In this document: positions 45,713 to 54,423 of the stretch, one piece after another
How the letters are laid out: every line of letters starts with the position of its first letter
Position numbering within the stretch: the stretch's first letter is position 1
NCBI RefSeq assembly: GCF_019668485.1
Contig: NZ_AP024619.1
Location: 1,735,001 to 1,799,000, forward strand
Direction of reading: 5' to 3'
Source: Gelria sp. Kuro-4
Lineage (GTDB): Bacteria; Bacillota; DTU030; DUMP01
Length of the DNA stretch: 64,000 nucleotides
The notes under the pieces: model-generated
Database searches by the model: none
Told to the model about the DNA's origin: nothing
What the model saw: only the letters and a program-made list of their open reading frames with translations
Position numbers and translations under genes: made by a program

Positions 45713-47866
45713 ATGGCGCGGAAAGAAAAAAAGGAGACTGGACAAACGCCGCCGCTGGTGGGTGCCATCGCCGCAGCAGGCTTCTCGCTCTTGGTGATCG
45801 CCAGCCTCCTTTCGGAACGAACGGGCGTTGTGGGGGGCTTTTTGCGCCGTGTGCTCATCACCCTCTTCGGCTGGGGCGCTTATCCTTTGCCGGTTCTCGC
45901 GCTCAGCGGGGCCCTCTTCGGCCTGGGCAGGCGCGCCTGGGGCGAAGCCCAGGCAGCGGGCCTGGGGCTCCTCTTTTTGGCCTTCATCACCGGGTTGCAC
46001 CTTTCGCTGCCGCCCGACGTCCTTTTCGCCGCCGGCCGGGCGGGCCAAGGCGGCGGCCTGGTGGGCGCCGCCTTGGCGACCGGACTGCTGCGCCTGTTCG
46101 GCCGCGTGGGGGCCTGGATAGTGCTGGCGGCCATCGCCATGAGCAGCGTGACGTTTGTCAGCGAGGGAGTCCTGCTCCGGGTGGTGCAGGGACTGCGGAC
46201 CCGGCTGAACCGGCCGCTGGCTCTGGGCGCTGCCGGGACGGGTGCGCGCGAGCTTGACCGGCCCGAGCCCGGCGGTGGCGGCGGAGCTCCGGACAAGCCG
46301 TCTCCCCCTGCAGTGCCGGCGGCGCCGGAGGAGGCCCTGCCGGCGGTAAGTCCGGTGGTGAAGACGGCCGGCGTGGAGACCAACGCTGCGCCCCTGCAGC
46401 TGGAGATACCGCAGGTGGTGGGTCCTTACCAGCTTCCGCCGGTGACGATTTTGCGCAAGCCGGTGCGCCTGAAAAATTACCGGTTGGAGAAGGACATCGC
46501 TGAGAACGTCCGCCTTCTTGAGGAAACCCTGCACAACTTCGGCATCAGCGCCAAGGTTACCGAGGTCAGCCGCGGCCCGGCTATAACGCGCTATGAGATC
46601 CATCCGGCTCCCGGCACCAAGGTGAGCCGCATTGTCGGCCTGGCCGATGACATCGCCTTGAGCCTCGCTGCCACCGACGTGCGTATCGAGGCGCCGATCC
46701 CCGGCAAAGCGGCCATCGGGATCGAGGTGCCGAACAAGGAGATTTCTCCCGTTTACCTGCGCGAGGTAATTGATACGCCGGTTTTCTCCCACGCTGCCTC
46801 ACCGCTCACCATCGCCCTGGGCAAGGATATAAGCGGCGCCCCGGTGGTGGCGGATTTGGCGAAAATGCCGCACCTGCTCATTGCCGGGGCAACGGGCTCC
46901 GGCAAGAGCGTGTGCATCAACGCCCTCATCAGCAGCATCCTCTTCAAGGCGACACCGGCTCAGGTGAAGCTGCTCCTCATCGACCCGAAAATGGTAGAAC
47001 TGACCAGCTACAACGGCATACCGCACCTTATGGCGCCGGTGGTCACCGATGTGAAAAAGACGGCCGGGGTGCTCAGCTGGGCCGTCACCGAAATGGAAAA
47101 CCGGTACAGCTTGTTTGCCGCCGCCGGGGTGCGCGATATCAAGCGCTACAACGAAACACGCCCGGAAGGTAATGCGCTGCCTTACATCCTGATCGTTATC
47201 GACGAACTGGCGGACCTTATGATTGTGTCTCCCGCCGAAGTGGAAGAAGCGATCTGCCGGCTGGCGCAGATGGCCCGGGCGGCCGGACTGCACCTGGTGG
47301 TGGCCACCCAGCGGCCCTCTGTGGACGTGATCACCGGCCTCATTAAGGCCAACATCCCCTCCCGCTTGTCCTTTGCCGTCTCGTCGCAAACTGATTCCCG
47401 CACCATTTTAGACATGAACGGGGCTGAGAAACTCCTGGGGCGCGGCGACATGCTGTTTTTCCCCGTAGGCGCCAGCAAGCCTCAGCGCGTACAAGGGGCT
47501 TTTGTCTCGGACAACGAGGTGGAGGAGCTGGTGAGCTTCTGGCGTGAGCAGGGGGAGCCCGAGTTCCAGGAAGCCATCCTGGCCATTCAACCGAAGGCCA
47601 AGGAAGCCGTCGCCGAGGACGAAGAAGACGAGCTGTTCGGCAAGGCGCTCGAGATCGTGGTGGAGAGCGGCCATGCTTCGGCTTCATACCTGCAGAGGCG
47701 CCTTAGGATTGGTTATACTAGGGCCGCGCGGATCATTGATCAGTTGGCGGAAAAGGGCTACGTGGGCCCTGCGGAGGGCAGTAAACCGCGGCCAGTGCTG
47801 ATCAGCAAGGAAAGATACCAGCACCTGGTGGGTTCTGAGACACGGGCCGGCGCTACTAAGGGGTGA
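45713..47866 (+). CDS. ftsK: DNA translocase FtsK/SpoIIIE
   Basis: Pumps DNA through the closing division or sporulation septum. The 717-residue protein has four N-terminal membrane helices (about 15-165), a short Pro/Gly/Ala linker, then the alpha/beta motor with Walker [19 protein letters not shown] (near 392) and Walker [14 protein letters not shown], and a C-terminal winged-helix gamma domain (about 640-710, [20 protein letters not shown]) that reads orienting sequences. ATG 45713 follows gggaggtgaac. The synteny matches spoIIIE of Bacillus. Confidence 0.95.
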   Translation: MARKEKKETGQTPPLVGAIAAAGFSLLVIASLLSERTGVVGGFLRRVLITLFGWGAYPLPVLALSGALFGLGRRAWGEAQAAGLGLLFLAFITGLHLSLPPDVLFAAGRAGQGGGLVGAALATGLLRLFGRVGAWIVLAAIAMSSVTFVSEGVLLRVVQGLRTRLNRPLALGAAGTGARELDRPEPGGGGGAPDKPSPPAVPAAPEEALPAVSPVVKTAGVETNAAPLQLEIPQVVGPYQLPPVTILRKPVRLKNYRLEKDIAENVRLLEETLHNFGISAKVTEVSRGPAITRYEIHPAPGTKVSRIVGLADDIALSLAATDVRIEAPIPGKAAIGIEVPNKEISPVYLREVIDTPVFSHAASPLTIALGKDISGAPVVADLAKMPHLLIAGATGSGKSVCINALISSILFKATPAQVKLLLIDPKMVELTSYNGIPHLMAPVVTDVKKTAGVLSWAVTEMENRYSLFAAAGVRDIKRYNETRPEGNALPYILIVIDELADLMIVSPAEVEEAICRLAQMARAAGLHLVVATQRPSVDVITGLIKANIPSRLSFAVSSQTDSRTILDMNGAEKLLGRGDMLFFPVGASKPQRVQGAFVSDNEVEELVSFWREQGEPEFQEAILAIQPKAKEAVAEDEEDELFGKALEIVVESGHASASYLQRRLRIGYTRAARIIDQLAEKGYVGPAEGSKPRPVLISKERYQHLVGSETRAGATKG

Positions 47867-47873
47867 AGAGCTG

Positions 47874-48713
47874 ATGCCGGAAAACACGAGCGGGCGGGTC
47901 GGGCAAGAACTGGTGGCGATTGGAGAGCTGTTGCGCGCAGAGCGACAGCGGCGGGGGATTTCTTTAGAGCAGGCGCAAGAAGAAACGAAGATCCGCCGCC
48001 GCTACCTGGAAGCGCTCGAGGGGGGCGACCCTAAGGTTTTCCCAGGGGAGGTGTATCTCAAGGGTTTCATGAAGAATTATGCCCAATTCTTGGGCCTTCC
48101 CGGGGAAGAGATCGTGGCCCGGTACGTGCGGGCCTGCGCGGAGGTACCCGAGGAAGAGAAGGCGCCGAGGAAAAAGCCGCCCGGCGGTGCGCCGGTAGCG
48201 CAACCGAGGCATCCGGGCGGCCTGCTGACGCTGGCGGTTTTAGCTGTTCTTTTGGCGGCGGCGGCCATCTTCTTCGTTGCGCGGGGGCCGGCAGTGCGGA
48301 CTTCGCCGCCCCAGCCGGGAGCAGGGACAGAAGCTTCTCCCCCTCCCGCAGCGCCTGGGGGCACAGGGGCTCCGGCGCCCGAAGCCCCGGCCGTCGAGGG
48401 CACGCCGGAGAATCAGGTGCATCTGGTCCAAGACCTGCCCAAAGAGGCGCTTTACCAGGTGCGCGGGAACGAACTTACGGTGGAGCTTAAGGTGGTGGGT
48501 GAGCGGTGCTGGGTGGCTGTGCGCACGGACGGCGGTGCAGAGCAGGCACGAACCCTGGTGCGGGGAGCAAAAGAGAGCCTTACAGCCAGGGATAAAATAT
48601 GGCTGCGGGCCGGCGATCCCGGCGCCCTGGAGCTCACCATCAACGGAGTGAACCTGGGGCCGGCGGGGGTGCCCGGCCGGCCGCGCAACATTTCCATCGA
48701 ACGCCTGCCTTAA
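47874..48713 (+). CDS. RodZ-like helix-turn-helix membrane protein
   Basis: A 279-residue protein with a cytoplasmic HTH_25 domain (about 13-80, IGELLRAERQRRGISLEQAQEETKI and FPGEVYLKGFMKNYAQFLGL), a Pro-rich linker, one membrane helix (about 118-138), and an extracytoplasmic C-terminal DUF4115 domain (about 190-279). RodZ links MreB to cell shape; Firmicutes homologues next to ftsK/rimO/pgsA are called YmfM. ATG 47874 lies 8 bases after the ftsK stop. Confidence 0.88.
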   Translation: MPENTSGRVGQELVAIGELLRAERQRRGISLEQAQEETKIRRRYLEALEGGDPKVFPGEVYLKGFMKNYAQFLGLPGEEIVARYVRACAEVPEEEKAPRKKPPGGAPVAQPRHPGGLLTLAVLAVLLAAAAIFFVARGPAVRTSPPQPGAGTEASPPPAAPGGTGAPAPEAPAVEGTPENQVHLVQDLPKEALYQVRGNELTVELKVVGERCWVAVRTDGGAEQARTLVRGAKESLTARDKIWLRAGDPGALELTINGVNLGPAGVPGRPRNISIERLP

Positions 48714-48787
48714 GTAAGAGGGTGCCGCGTGGCCGGAAACAGCGTCTTGCAGTGCGGGCGGTACGTAAGAGGTGAAGGAGCATTACT

Positions 48788-50119
48788 TTGCAGAAGAAAA
48801 AGGTCGGACTGGTGTCGCTGGGCTGCGCGAAAAACCTGGTGGATTCGGAGGGGCTGCTGGCCGCCCTGGTGAGGAGCGGTTACGAACTGACAACGAGCCC
48901 CGCAGAGGCCGAGATTATCATTGTTAATACCTGCGGGTTCATCGAGGCGGCGAAAGAGGAGTCGATCGACACCATCCTGGAGATGGCGACGTACAAGGAA
49001 AAAGGACGCTGCCGGAAGCTGGTGGTGACCGGTTGTTTGGGGCAGCGGTATCCGCAGGCGATCGCCCGGGAGATTCCCGAGGTGGATGCCGTTCTGGGGA
49101 CAGGGGCGCTGGAGCGGCTGCCGCAAGTTTTGGCCCAGCTGGAAACAGGGCGGCGCGTGGTGGCCGTGGAGGCACCCGGAGGGCTGACCGGCGGACCCCG
49201 GATTTTGGCTACCCGCCCGGGCACGGCCTACTTAAAAATCGCCGAGGGCTGCAATCACCGCTGCAGCTACTGCGTGATCCCGCAGCTACGGGGGCCGCTG
49301 CGGAGCCGGCCCGAAGAAGAAGTGGTGGCGGAGGCGCGCTCCCTGGCCCGGCGGGGGGCAAAGGAGATCATCCTGGTTGCCCAGGACACCACCAGCTACG
49401 GGCTGGACCTGTACGGTGAGGCCAGGCTGCCTGCACTCCTGAAAAAGCTGGCCGCCTGTGCGGAGATTGAGTGGCTTCGCCTTCTTTACCTGTACCCGGA
49501 ACGCATCACAAGTGAACTGCTTACCACCATGGCCGAAGAACCCAAGATTTGCCGGTATTTCGATATTCCCCTGCAGCACGTCAACGATCGCCTCTTAAAA
49601 GCGATGGGCCGTGCCAGCCGCCAGGAACAGGTGGTCAGGCTCCTGGCTGGGATCCGTGACCTCCTGCCGGAGGCGGCGCTTAGAACCACCTTCATCGTTG
49701 GTTTTCCCGGCGAGACGGAGGCCGAATTTGCCGAGCTGGTGAGTTTTGTGCGCCGGGAGAAGTTTGATTGGGTGGGGGCGTTCGCCTACTCAGCGGAGGA
49801 GGGGACGCCGGCCGCTGCCTTACCGGGGCAGATCCTGGAAGAAGAAAAAACAAGGCGGCGCGACGAACTCCTCAGGGTGCAGCGGCATATTTCGCTGGAG
49901 CGCAACCGCGCTTGGCTGGGGAAGAAACTCGCGGTTCTTATTGAGGAGGCAGGTGAGGGGCGGGGCCGGGGTCGGTGCTTCCGGCAGGCCCCGGAAGTCG
50001 ACGGGGTAACCTTCGTCCGGGGCCGGGGCCTTAGGCCCGGCCAGTTTGTCCAGGTGACGATCGACCGGGCGGGCCTTTATGACCTTGGGGGGAGGGTAGA
50101 GAATGAACCTACCCAATAA
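48788..50119 (+). CDS. rimO: Ribosomal protein uS12 methylthiotransferase RimO
   Basis: Radical-SAM methylthiotransferase that modifies Asp88 of S12. The 443-residue protein has the UPF0004 domain with three Cys (SLGCAKNLVDSEGL, VNTCGFI, VTGCLGQRY), the radical-SAM CNHRCSYCVIP cluster motif (about 158-168), and a C-terminal TRAM domain. The start KVGLVSLGCAKNLVDSE separates RimO from MiaB. TTG 48788 follows gaggtgaaggagc. It overlaps pgsA by 17 bases. Confidence 0.94.
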   Translation: MQKKKVGLVSLGCAKNLVDSEGLLAALVRSGYELTTSPAEAEIIIVNTCGFIEAAKEESIDTILEMATYKEKGRCRKLVVTGCLGQRYPQAIAREIPEVDAVLGTGALERLPQVLAQLETGRRVVAVEAPGGLTGGPRILATRPGTAYLKIAEGCNHRCSYCVIPQLRGPLRSRPEEEVVAEARSLARRGAKEIILVAQDTTSYGLDLYGEARLPALLKKLAACAEIEWLRLLYLYPERITSELLTTMAEEPKICRYFDIPLQHVNDRLLKAMGRASRQEQVVRLLAGIRDLLPEAALRTTFIVGFPGETEAEFAELVSFVRREKFDWVGAFAYSAEEGTPAAALPGQILEEEKTRRRDELLRVQRHISLERNRAWLGKKLAVLIEEAGEGRGRGRCFRQAPEVDGVTFVRGRGLRPGQFVQVTIDRAGLYDLGGRVENEPTQ

Positions 50120-50648
50120 GCTGACCCTGGCCAGAATTATCCTGGTGCCGGTGTTCATGGTTACGGCCTGGTTGCGGCTGCCGTATGCCGACTACCTGGC
50201 GACCGCCGTATTTGTTGTTGCCGCTCTGACCGACACGCTGGACGGTTACCTGGCGCGGCGGCGGCAGGAGATAACCCGCTTCGGTAAGCTCCTGGATCCC
50301 TTGGCCGATAAACTTTTGGTGAGCGCAGCCCTCCTGGTGCTGGTGGAAGGTGGACGCTTGGGAGCTTGGGTCGCGATGATTATCATCGGGCGCGAGTTCG
50401 CCGTGACCGGGCTCCGGGCGGTGGCGGCCGCCGAGGGTATCATCATTGCCGCCAGCCGTTTCGGCAAACTAAAGACGGTGTTTCAGATCATCGCCATCGC
50501 TGCTCTTCTGCTCCGGGATTATCCGTTTCGGACGTGGCATATTCCCTTTGCCGGCATTACCATGTCCCTGGCGGTGGTGTTTACGGTAGCCTCTGGTCTG
50601 GATTACTTTTTCAAGGGGCGCGAGCTCTGGTTGCCTTCGGCCGAGTAA
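50103..50648 (+). CDS. pgsA: CDP-diacylglycerol-glycerol-3-phosphate 3-phosphatidyltransferase
   Basis: Makes phosphatidylglycerol phosphate from the CdsA product. The 181-residue membrane protein has the CDP-alcohol phosphotransferase motif: DTLDGYLARRRQEITRFGKLLDPLADK near residues 39-65. It starts MNLPNKLTLARIILVPVFM, typical of PgsA. ATG 50103 lies inside the rimO tail after ggggggagg. It ends at a strong terminator. Confidence 0.95.
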   Translation: MNLPNKLTLARIILVPVFMVTAWLRLPYADYLATAVFVVAALTDTLDGYLARRRQEITRFGKLLDPLADKLLVSAALLVLVEGGRLGAWVAMIIIGREFAVTGLRAVAAAEGIIIAASRFGKLKTVFQIIAIAALLLRDYPFRTWHIPFAGITMSLAVVFTVASGLDYFFKGRELWLPSAE

Positions 50649-50663
50649 AGCACAGGTTTTACC

Positions 50664-50703
50664 CCTACCACCAGGCTTTGCCTGACGAGTGGTAGGTTTT
50701 TTT
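50664..50703 (+). terminator. Intrinsic terminator after pgsA
   Basis: CCTACCAC (50664-50671) pairs with GTGGTAGG (50689-50696), with an inner CAGGC/GCCTG stem, followed by seven T. Confidence 0.9.
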
Positions 50704-50704
50704 A

Positions 50705-50713
50705 TGTTATAAT
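50705..50713 (+). promoter_or_regulatory. Extended -10 promoter upstream of the FtsH-like unit
   Basis: TGTTATAAT at 50705-50713 is a perfect extended -10 element right after the pgsA terminator T-run. No good -35 is seen at normal spacing. It would drive the 179-residue protein and the FtsH-like protease. Confidence 0.5.
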
Positions 50714-50747
50714 AGGGACTAGGTTAAGAGGGAGGAGAAACTGGCGG

Positions 50748-51287
50748 ATGAAGTATAGGGGTTACAGGGTGGATGTTGTCGCCGCGGTGGCGCTGCTCAC
50801 GGTGGCGTTGCTCCTGGGGGTCCGCTTGGCCTATGTGCGCTACTTTGTGGAACGACCACTGGTTAACGAACTTCAGGCGCTGCCGGGGGTAAAGGATGTC
50901 AAGCTGAGCCAGGCCCGGGGCCGGTATAACGTAAAGCTGGCGCTGGGCCGGGTGGACAACCTGGCAGAGGTTTACCGGCAGGCGGAGGAGCTCGCTGCGG
51001 CAAGCCTGGGCCCCGGCGGTTTTAACCTTATGCTGGCCGATGAGCGGACCCCTGCTTTAGAGCAGGTGTACTATGAGATCCATTACTACGTGGAAGAGGC
51101 CTTGGTGCGCGGCAATTTTAGCGAAGCCGCGGAACGGATACAAAGTGCCGCGCGTGCGGCCGGCGTGGAGGAGAAGTTTTACGTCGACCAGGGGCATGTC
51201 TACGTGGAACTCACCCAGGGGCCCGGCTACCTCTACGAAGTGCACCAGCGGCCGGACCGCTCCCAGGAGGGGGGAGAACCGGCGTGA
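50748..51287 (+). CDS. Hypothetical membrane-anchored partner of the FtsH-like protease
   Basis: A 179-residue protein with one N-terminal membrane helix (about 9-30, VVAAVALLTVALLLGVRLAYV) and an extracytoplasmic mixed alpha/beta domain (NELQALPGVKDVKLSQARGRYNVKLALG..., HYYVEEALVRGNFSEAAERIQSAA). I know no family for it. ATG 50748 follows gaggagaaac. Its last 4 bases overlap the FtsH-like gene, so the two are probably made together. The protease lacks its own extracytoplasmic domain, so this protein could supply one. Confidence 0.6.
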   Translation: MKYRGYRVDVVAAVALLTVALLLGVRLAYVRYFVERPLVNELQALPGVKDVKLSQARGRYNVKLALGRVDNLAEVYRQAEELAAASLGPGGFNLMLADERTPALEQVYYEIHYYVEEALVRGNFSEAAERIQSAARAAGVEEKFYVDQGHVYVELTQGPGYLYEVHQRPDRSQEGGEPA

Positions 51288-52807
51288 AGCGGGAGATCCT
51301 CCTCGGGGTGGCTGCGGGGGTGTTTTTCTTCGCCTCCATTTCCGGCTTAAACCCCTTACCTGCTTTGCTTTTCGGCTTCCTGCTTTACCTGCTCTATGAA
51401 ACCGGGGGCCTGAGAATCATCCGCCGGCAGCTGGGCGGCAGCGGGCAGGAAGTTAAGAACCAGGTGACGTTTCAGCAGATCGGCGGACAAGCCGCCGCCA
51501 AGAAGGAACTCCTGGAAGCGCTCGAATTTATGAAAGACGGCAACAAGGCGGCCGCCCTGGGTATCAGACCGCTCAAAGGGATACTTTTGGCCGGCCCGCC
51601 GGGAACGGGCAAAACTCTGCTGGCCAAGGCCGCCGCCACCTATACCGATGCGGTGTTCCTTGCTGCCGCGGGCAGCGAATTCATCGAGATGTACGCGGGG
51701 GTAGGGGCCCAGCGCGTGCGCAGCCTGTTTCAACGGGCACGCGAAGCGGGCCGCCGCGAAGGGCGCAGCAATGCCGTTATCTTCATCGACGAGATTGACG
51801 TCTTGGGCAGCAAACGGGGACAGTACCAGGGGCACATGGAGTACGACCAGACCTTGAACCAGCTCCTCACGGAGATGGACGGCATGAAGAGCACGGATGG
51901 GGTACGGGTCCTGGTGGTAGGGGCTACCAACCGCGAGGATATGTTGGACCCGGCCCTGCTGCGCCCTGGGCGGTTCGACCGCTTGGTGCGGGTGGAACTG
52001 CCCGACCAGGAAGGGCGCCTCCAAATCCTCAAGCTCCATACCGCCAATAAGCCCCTCGCTCCGGATGTGGACCTTAAGCAGATTGCCCGGGAAACCTTCG
52101 GCTTTTCAGGGGCACACCTGGAAAGCCTGGCCAACGAGGCCGCCATTTTGGCTTTGCGGGAGAACGCCGCCCAGATTGGGCAGCGTCACTTCCTGGAAGC
52201 CATCGATAAGGTGAGCCTGGGCGAGAAGCTGGATCGCCGGCCGCAGAAAGAGGAACTATGGCGCGTGGCGGTGCATGAAGTCGGTCATGCGGTGGTCAGC
52301 GAGGCCTTCCGCCCCGGGTCCGTGGCGTCCCTGACCATTACTTCGCGCGGGCAGGCCCTAGGCTACATGCGCCAAGTTCCGGAGGACGATTATTACCTGT
52401 ATACGGAAAGCTACCTGCGCGGGCAGCTGCGCATTCTTCTCGCCGGGATGGCGGCCGAAGAGGTTCTCCTCGGCAATCGCAGCACGGGAGCGCAGGGAGA
52501 CCTGGAGCAGGCGATCAGTACCGTGAAAAAGATGGTGGCGGCCGGCATGTCATCGCTGGGGATTGTCTCGGTGGCCGATTTGCCCGCCGGAGAACTGCAG
52601 GGGGCCATCCGCGACATCCTCAACGAGGAAAAGGCGGAGGCCCGGCGGATCATGACCGAGAAGAAGGAACTGGTGCTCTCCCTGGCCCGGGAGCTCCTGG
52701 AGAAAGAGCGCCTGGCGGGCGAAGAGCTGCGCGCCCGGCTCCAGGATGGCCACGAACCGGCCTATCCAGCCGAAGCGGCCGACCAAACCGGGGTACTGGC
52801 AAGTTAG
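51284..52807 (+). CDS. FtsH-like AAA+ zinc protease, short form
   Basis: A 507-residue protein with two closely spaced N-terminal membrane segments (about 5-20 and 24-40), a AAA+ module with Walker A GPPGTGKT at 104-111, Walker B VIFIDEID, the Arg-finger region LDPALLRPGRFDR, and an M41 protease domain with HEVGH at 331-335. Normal FtsH is about 600-650 residues with a ~70-residue extracytoplasmic domain between the helices; that domain is missing here. The start is GTG 51284. A canonical FtsH is expected elsewhere in the genome, so this is likely a paralogue with a narrower role. Confidence 0.9.
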   Translation: MKREILLGVAAGVFFFASISGLNPLPALLFGFLLYLLYETGGLRIIRRQLGGSGQEVKNQVTFQQIGGQAAAKKELLEALEFMKDGNKAAALGIRPLKGILLAGPPGTGKTLLAKAAATYTDAVFLAAAGSEFIEMYAGVGAQRVRSLFQRAREAGRREGRSNAVIFIDEIDVLGSKRGQYQGHMEYDQTLNQLLTEMDGMKSTDGVRVLVVGATNREDMLDPALLRPGRFDRLVRVELPDQEGRLQILKLHTANKPLAPDVDLKQIARETFGFSGAHLESLANEAAILALRENAAQIGQRHFLEAIDKVSLGEKLDRRPQKEELWRVAVHEVGHAVVSEAFRPGSVASLTITSRGQALGYMRQVPEDDYYLYTESYLRGQLRILLAGMAAEEVLLGNRSTGAQGDLEQAISTVKKMVAAGMSSLGIVSVADLPAGELQGAIRDILNEEKAEARRIMTEKKELVLSLARELLEKERLAGEELRARLQDGHEPAYPAEAADQTGVLAS

Positions 52808-52823
52808 CCGGTACTCCTTTTTG
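52793..52823 (+). terminator. Intrinsic terminator overlapping the FtsH-like stop
   Basis: GTACTGGC (52793-52800) pairs with GCCGGTAC (52807-52814, one G-U pair), followed by TCCTTTTTG. The stem spans the stop codon. Confidence 0.65.
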
Positions 52824-52926
52824 TTTTTAGCAGGAGATGGCCGAAGTATAGCGAAAAAAGAGAGGAAACACCCTAACAGAGCCCCGAACGGCTGGAAACT
52901 TAGAAACCTGGAAAGACGGTGAGAGA

Positions 52927-54180
52927 TTGGAAGCTGAAATCATCTCTGTGGGGACCGAACTTCTCCTCGGCCAGATCGTCAACACCGACGCCCAGTACCT
53001 GGGCGAGCGCCTGGCTGCACTCGGCATTGACCTGCACCGAATAACCACCGTGGGGGATAACGCCCCGCGCCTGCAAGCGGCTCTCGCAGCCGCCTGGGGA
53101 CGGGCGGACCTTATCCTTTTGACCGGGGGACTGGGGCCGACGCAGGATGACCTTACCAAGGAGACGGCGGCCGCATTCCTCGGCCTGGAGCTTATTTTGG
53201 ACGAGGGCGCGCTGGAGCACATTCGTTGCTTTTTTGCCCGCACCGGCCGGACAATGCCGCCGGCCAATGTCAAACAGGCCCTGATACCTGCCGGCGGGCA
53301 GGTGCTGCCGAACCCCAACGGTACGGCACCCGGGGTTTGGGTGGAGAAAAACGGGCACATTGTGGTCATCATGCCCGGACCTCCTTTTGAACTTAAACCC
53401 ATGTTCGAAAGCGCCGTTGTCCCTAAGCTGCGCGCCCGGCTGAGCGGCGGCGAGCGCCGGGTAATAAAGTCGCGGGTTCTCAAGCTGTACGGGATCGGCG
53501 AATCCCACGCCGAAGAGCTGGTCCGCGATCTCATAGCAAAGCAGGAAAATCCCACCCTGGCGCCCTATGCCAAGGAGACGGAGATCCAGTTTCGCCTTAC
53601 CGCCAAGGCGGGCAGTGAGGAGGAGGCCGATGCGCTCCTGGCCGGCCTGGAAAAAGAGGTCGAGGAGCGGCTGGGGCCGTACATCTTCGCCCGGGACAAT
53701 GAAACGATGCAGGAGGTGGTGGGCCGGCTGCTGAAAGCCCGGGAGGCAACGCTGGCCGTGGCCGAATCCTGCACGGGCGGGCTGGTGGCGGATTGGCTCA
53801 CCAATGTGCCGGGCAGCTCTGAGTACTTTTTGGGCGGCGTTGTTTCCTACAGCAACGCGGCCAAGGAAAAGGTGCTGGGGGTACCGCCCGCCCTGCTGGC
53901 GCAACAGGGCGCGGTGAGCGCCGAAGTGGCCGAAGCGATGGCCAAGGGGGTGCGCGCCCTGTTGGGCGCGGATTACGGTGCAGCGGTCACCGGGCTGGCC
54001 GGGCCGGGCGGCGGAACCCCGGAAAAGCCGGTCGGACTGGTGTTCGTGGCGGCTGCCGATGCCGGCCGGGTGGTGAGCGAACGCTACGAGTGGCGCGGCG
54101 GGCGACTGGTGATTAAGCGACGCGCAGCACAGGCTGCCCTCAACCTGCTGCGCCGGTTGGTGGCCGGCCTCGAGCAGTAA
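52927..54180 (+). CDS. cinA: CinA-family protein (competence/damage-inducible)
   Basis: A 417-residue two-domain protein. The N-terminal MoaB/MoeA-like (COG1058) half shows EIISVGTELLLGQIVNTDAQYL, LTGGLGPTQDDLTKE and IVVIMPGPPFELKPMF-like sequence. The C-terminal half is the nicotinamide-nucleotide amidase domain with TLAVAESCTGGLVADWLTNVPGSSEYFLGGVVSYSN and AVTGLAGPGGGTPEKPVG. It starts at TTG 52927 after a cggtgagaga site. cinA upstream of recA is the usual Firmicutes order; here an IS110 element and two genes intervene. Confidence 0.95.
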   Translation: MEAEIISVGTELLLGQIVNTDAQYLGERLAALGIDLHRITTVGDNAPRLQAALAAAWGRADLILLTGGLGPTQDDLTKETAAAFLGLELILDEGALEHIRCFFARTGRTMPPANVKQALIPAGGQVLPNPNGTAPGVWVEKNGHIVVIMPGPPFELKPMFESAVVPKLRARLSGGERRVIKSRVLKLYGIGESHAEELVRDLIAKQENPTLAPYAKETEIQFRLTAKAGSEEEADALLAGLEKEVEERLGPYIFARDNETMQEVVGRLLKAREATLAVAESCTGGLVADWLTNVPGSSEYFLGGVVSYSNAAKEKVLGVPPALLAQQGAVSAEVAEAMAKGVRALLGADYGAAVTGLAGPGGGTPEKPVGLVFVAAADAGRVVSERYEWRGGRLVIKRRAAQAALNLLRRLVAGLEQ

Positions 54181-54235
54181 AGAAAGACGTGCTAGCAAAA
54201 GTCAAGGGTTCCCGGCAAGTGACCTTGCCAAGTGA

Positions 54236-54385
54236 GAGCGGGCCGGGCCTAAAGGATTCTGGCCACCTTTAGCCGGACCGTCAAGGCCCTCCGCTACGCT
54301 CCGGCCCTGGCGGGCGGCGGCTTAAGCCGCCGGCCTTGACTGCCGGCTGCAGGTGGCGGGCATGGCAAACAAGCCCGGCCCGCTC
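54236..54385. repeat. 150-bp nested-palindrome element
   Basis: Perfect 13-bp inverted repeats GAGCGGGCCGGGC (54236-54248) and GCCCGGCCCGCTC (54373-54385) enclose three further stems: CTAAAGG/CCTTTAG (54249-54255/54266-54272), GTCAAGGCC/GGCCTTGAC (54280-54288/54332-54340) and an 18-bp perfect palindrome CGGCGGCTTAAGCCGCCG (54315-54332). This much pairing is far beyond a terminator. It lies between cinA and the 3' end of the IS110 transposase. It could be an IS-encoded guide RNA, a separate MITE-like repeat or a structured RNA. Confidence 0.8.
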
Positions 54386-54423
54386 CAAGGGACGAGCTTC
54401 GACGACGAGGAGGTGGATCTTTC

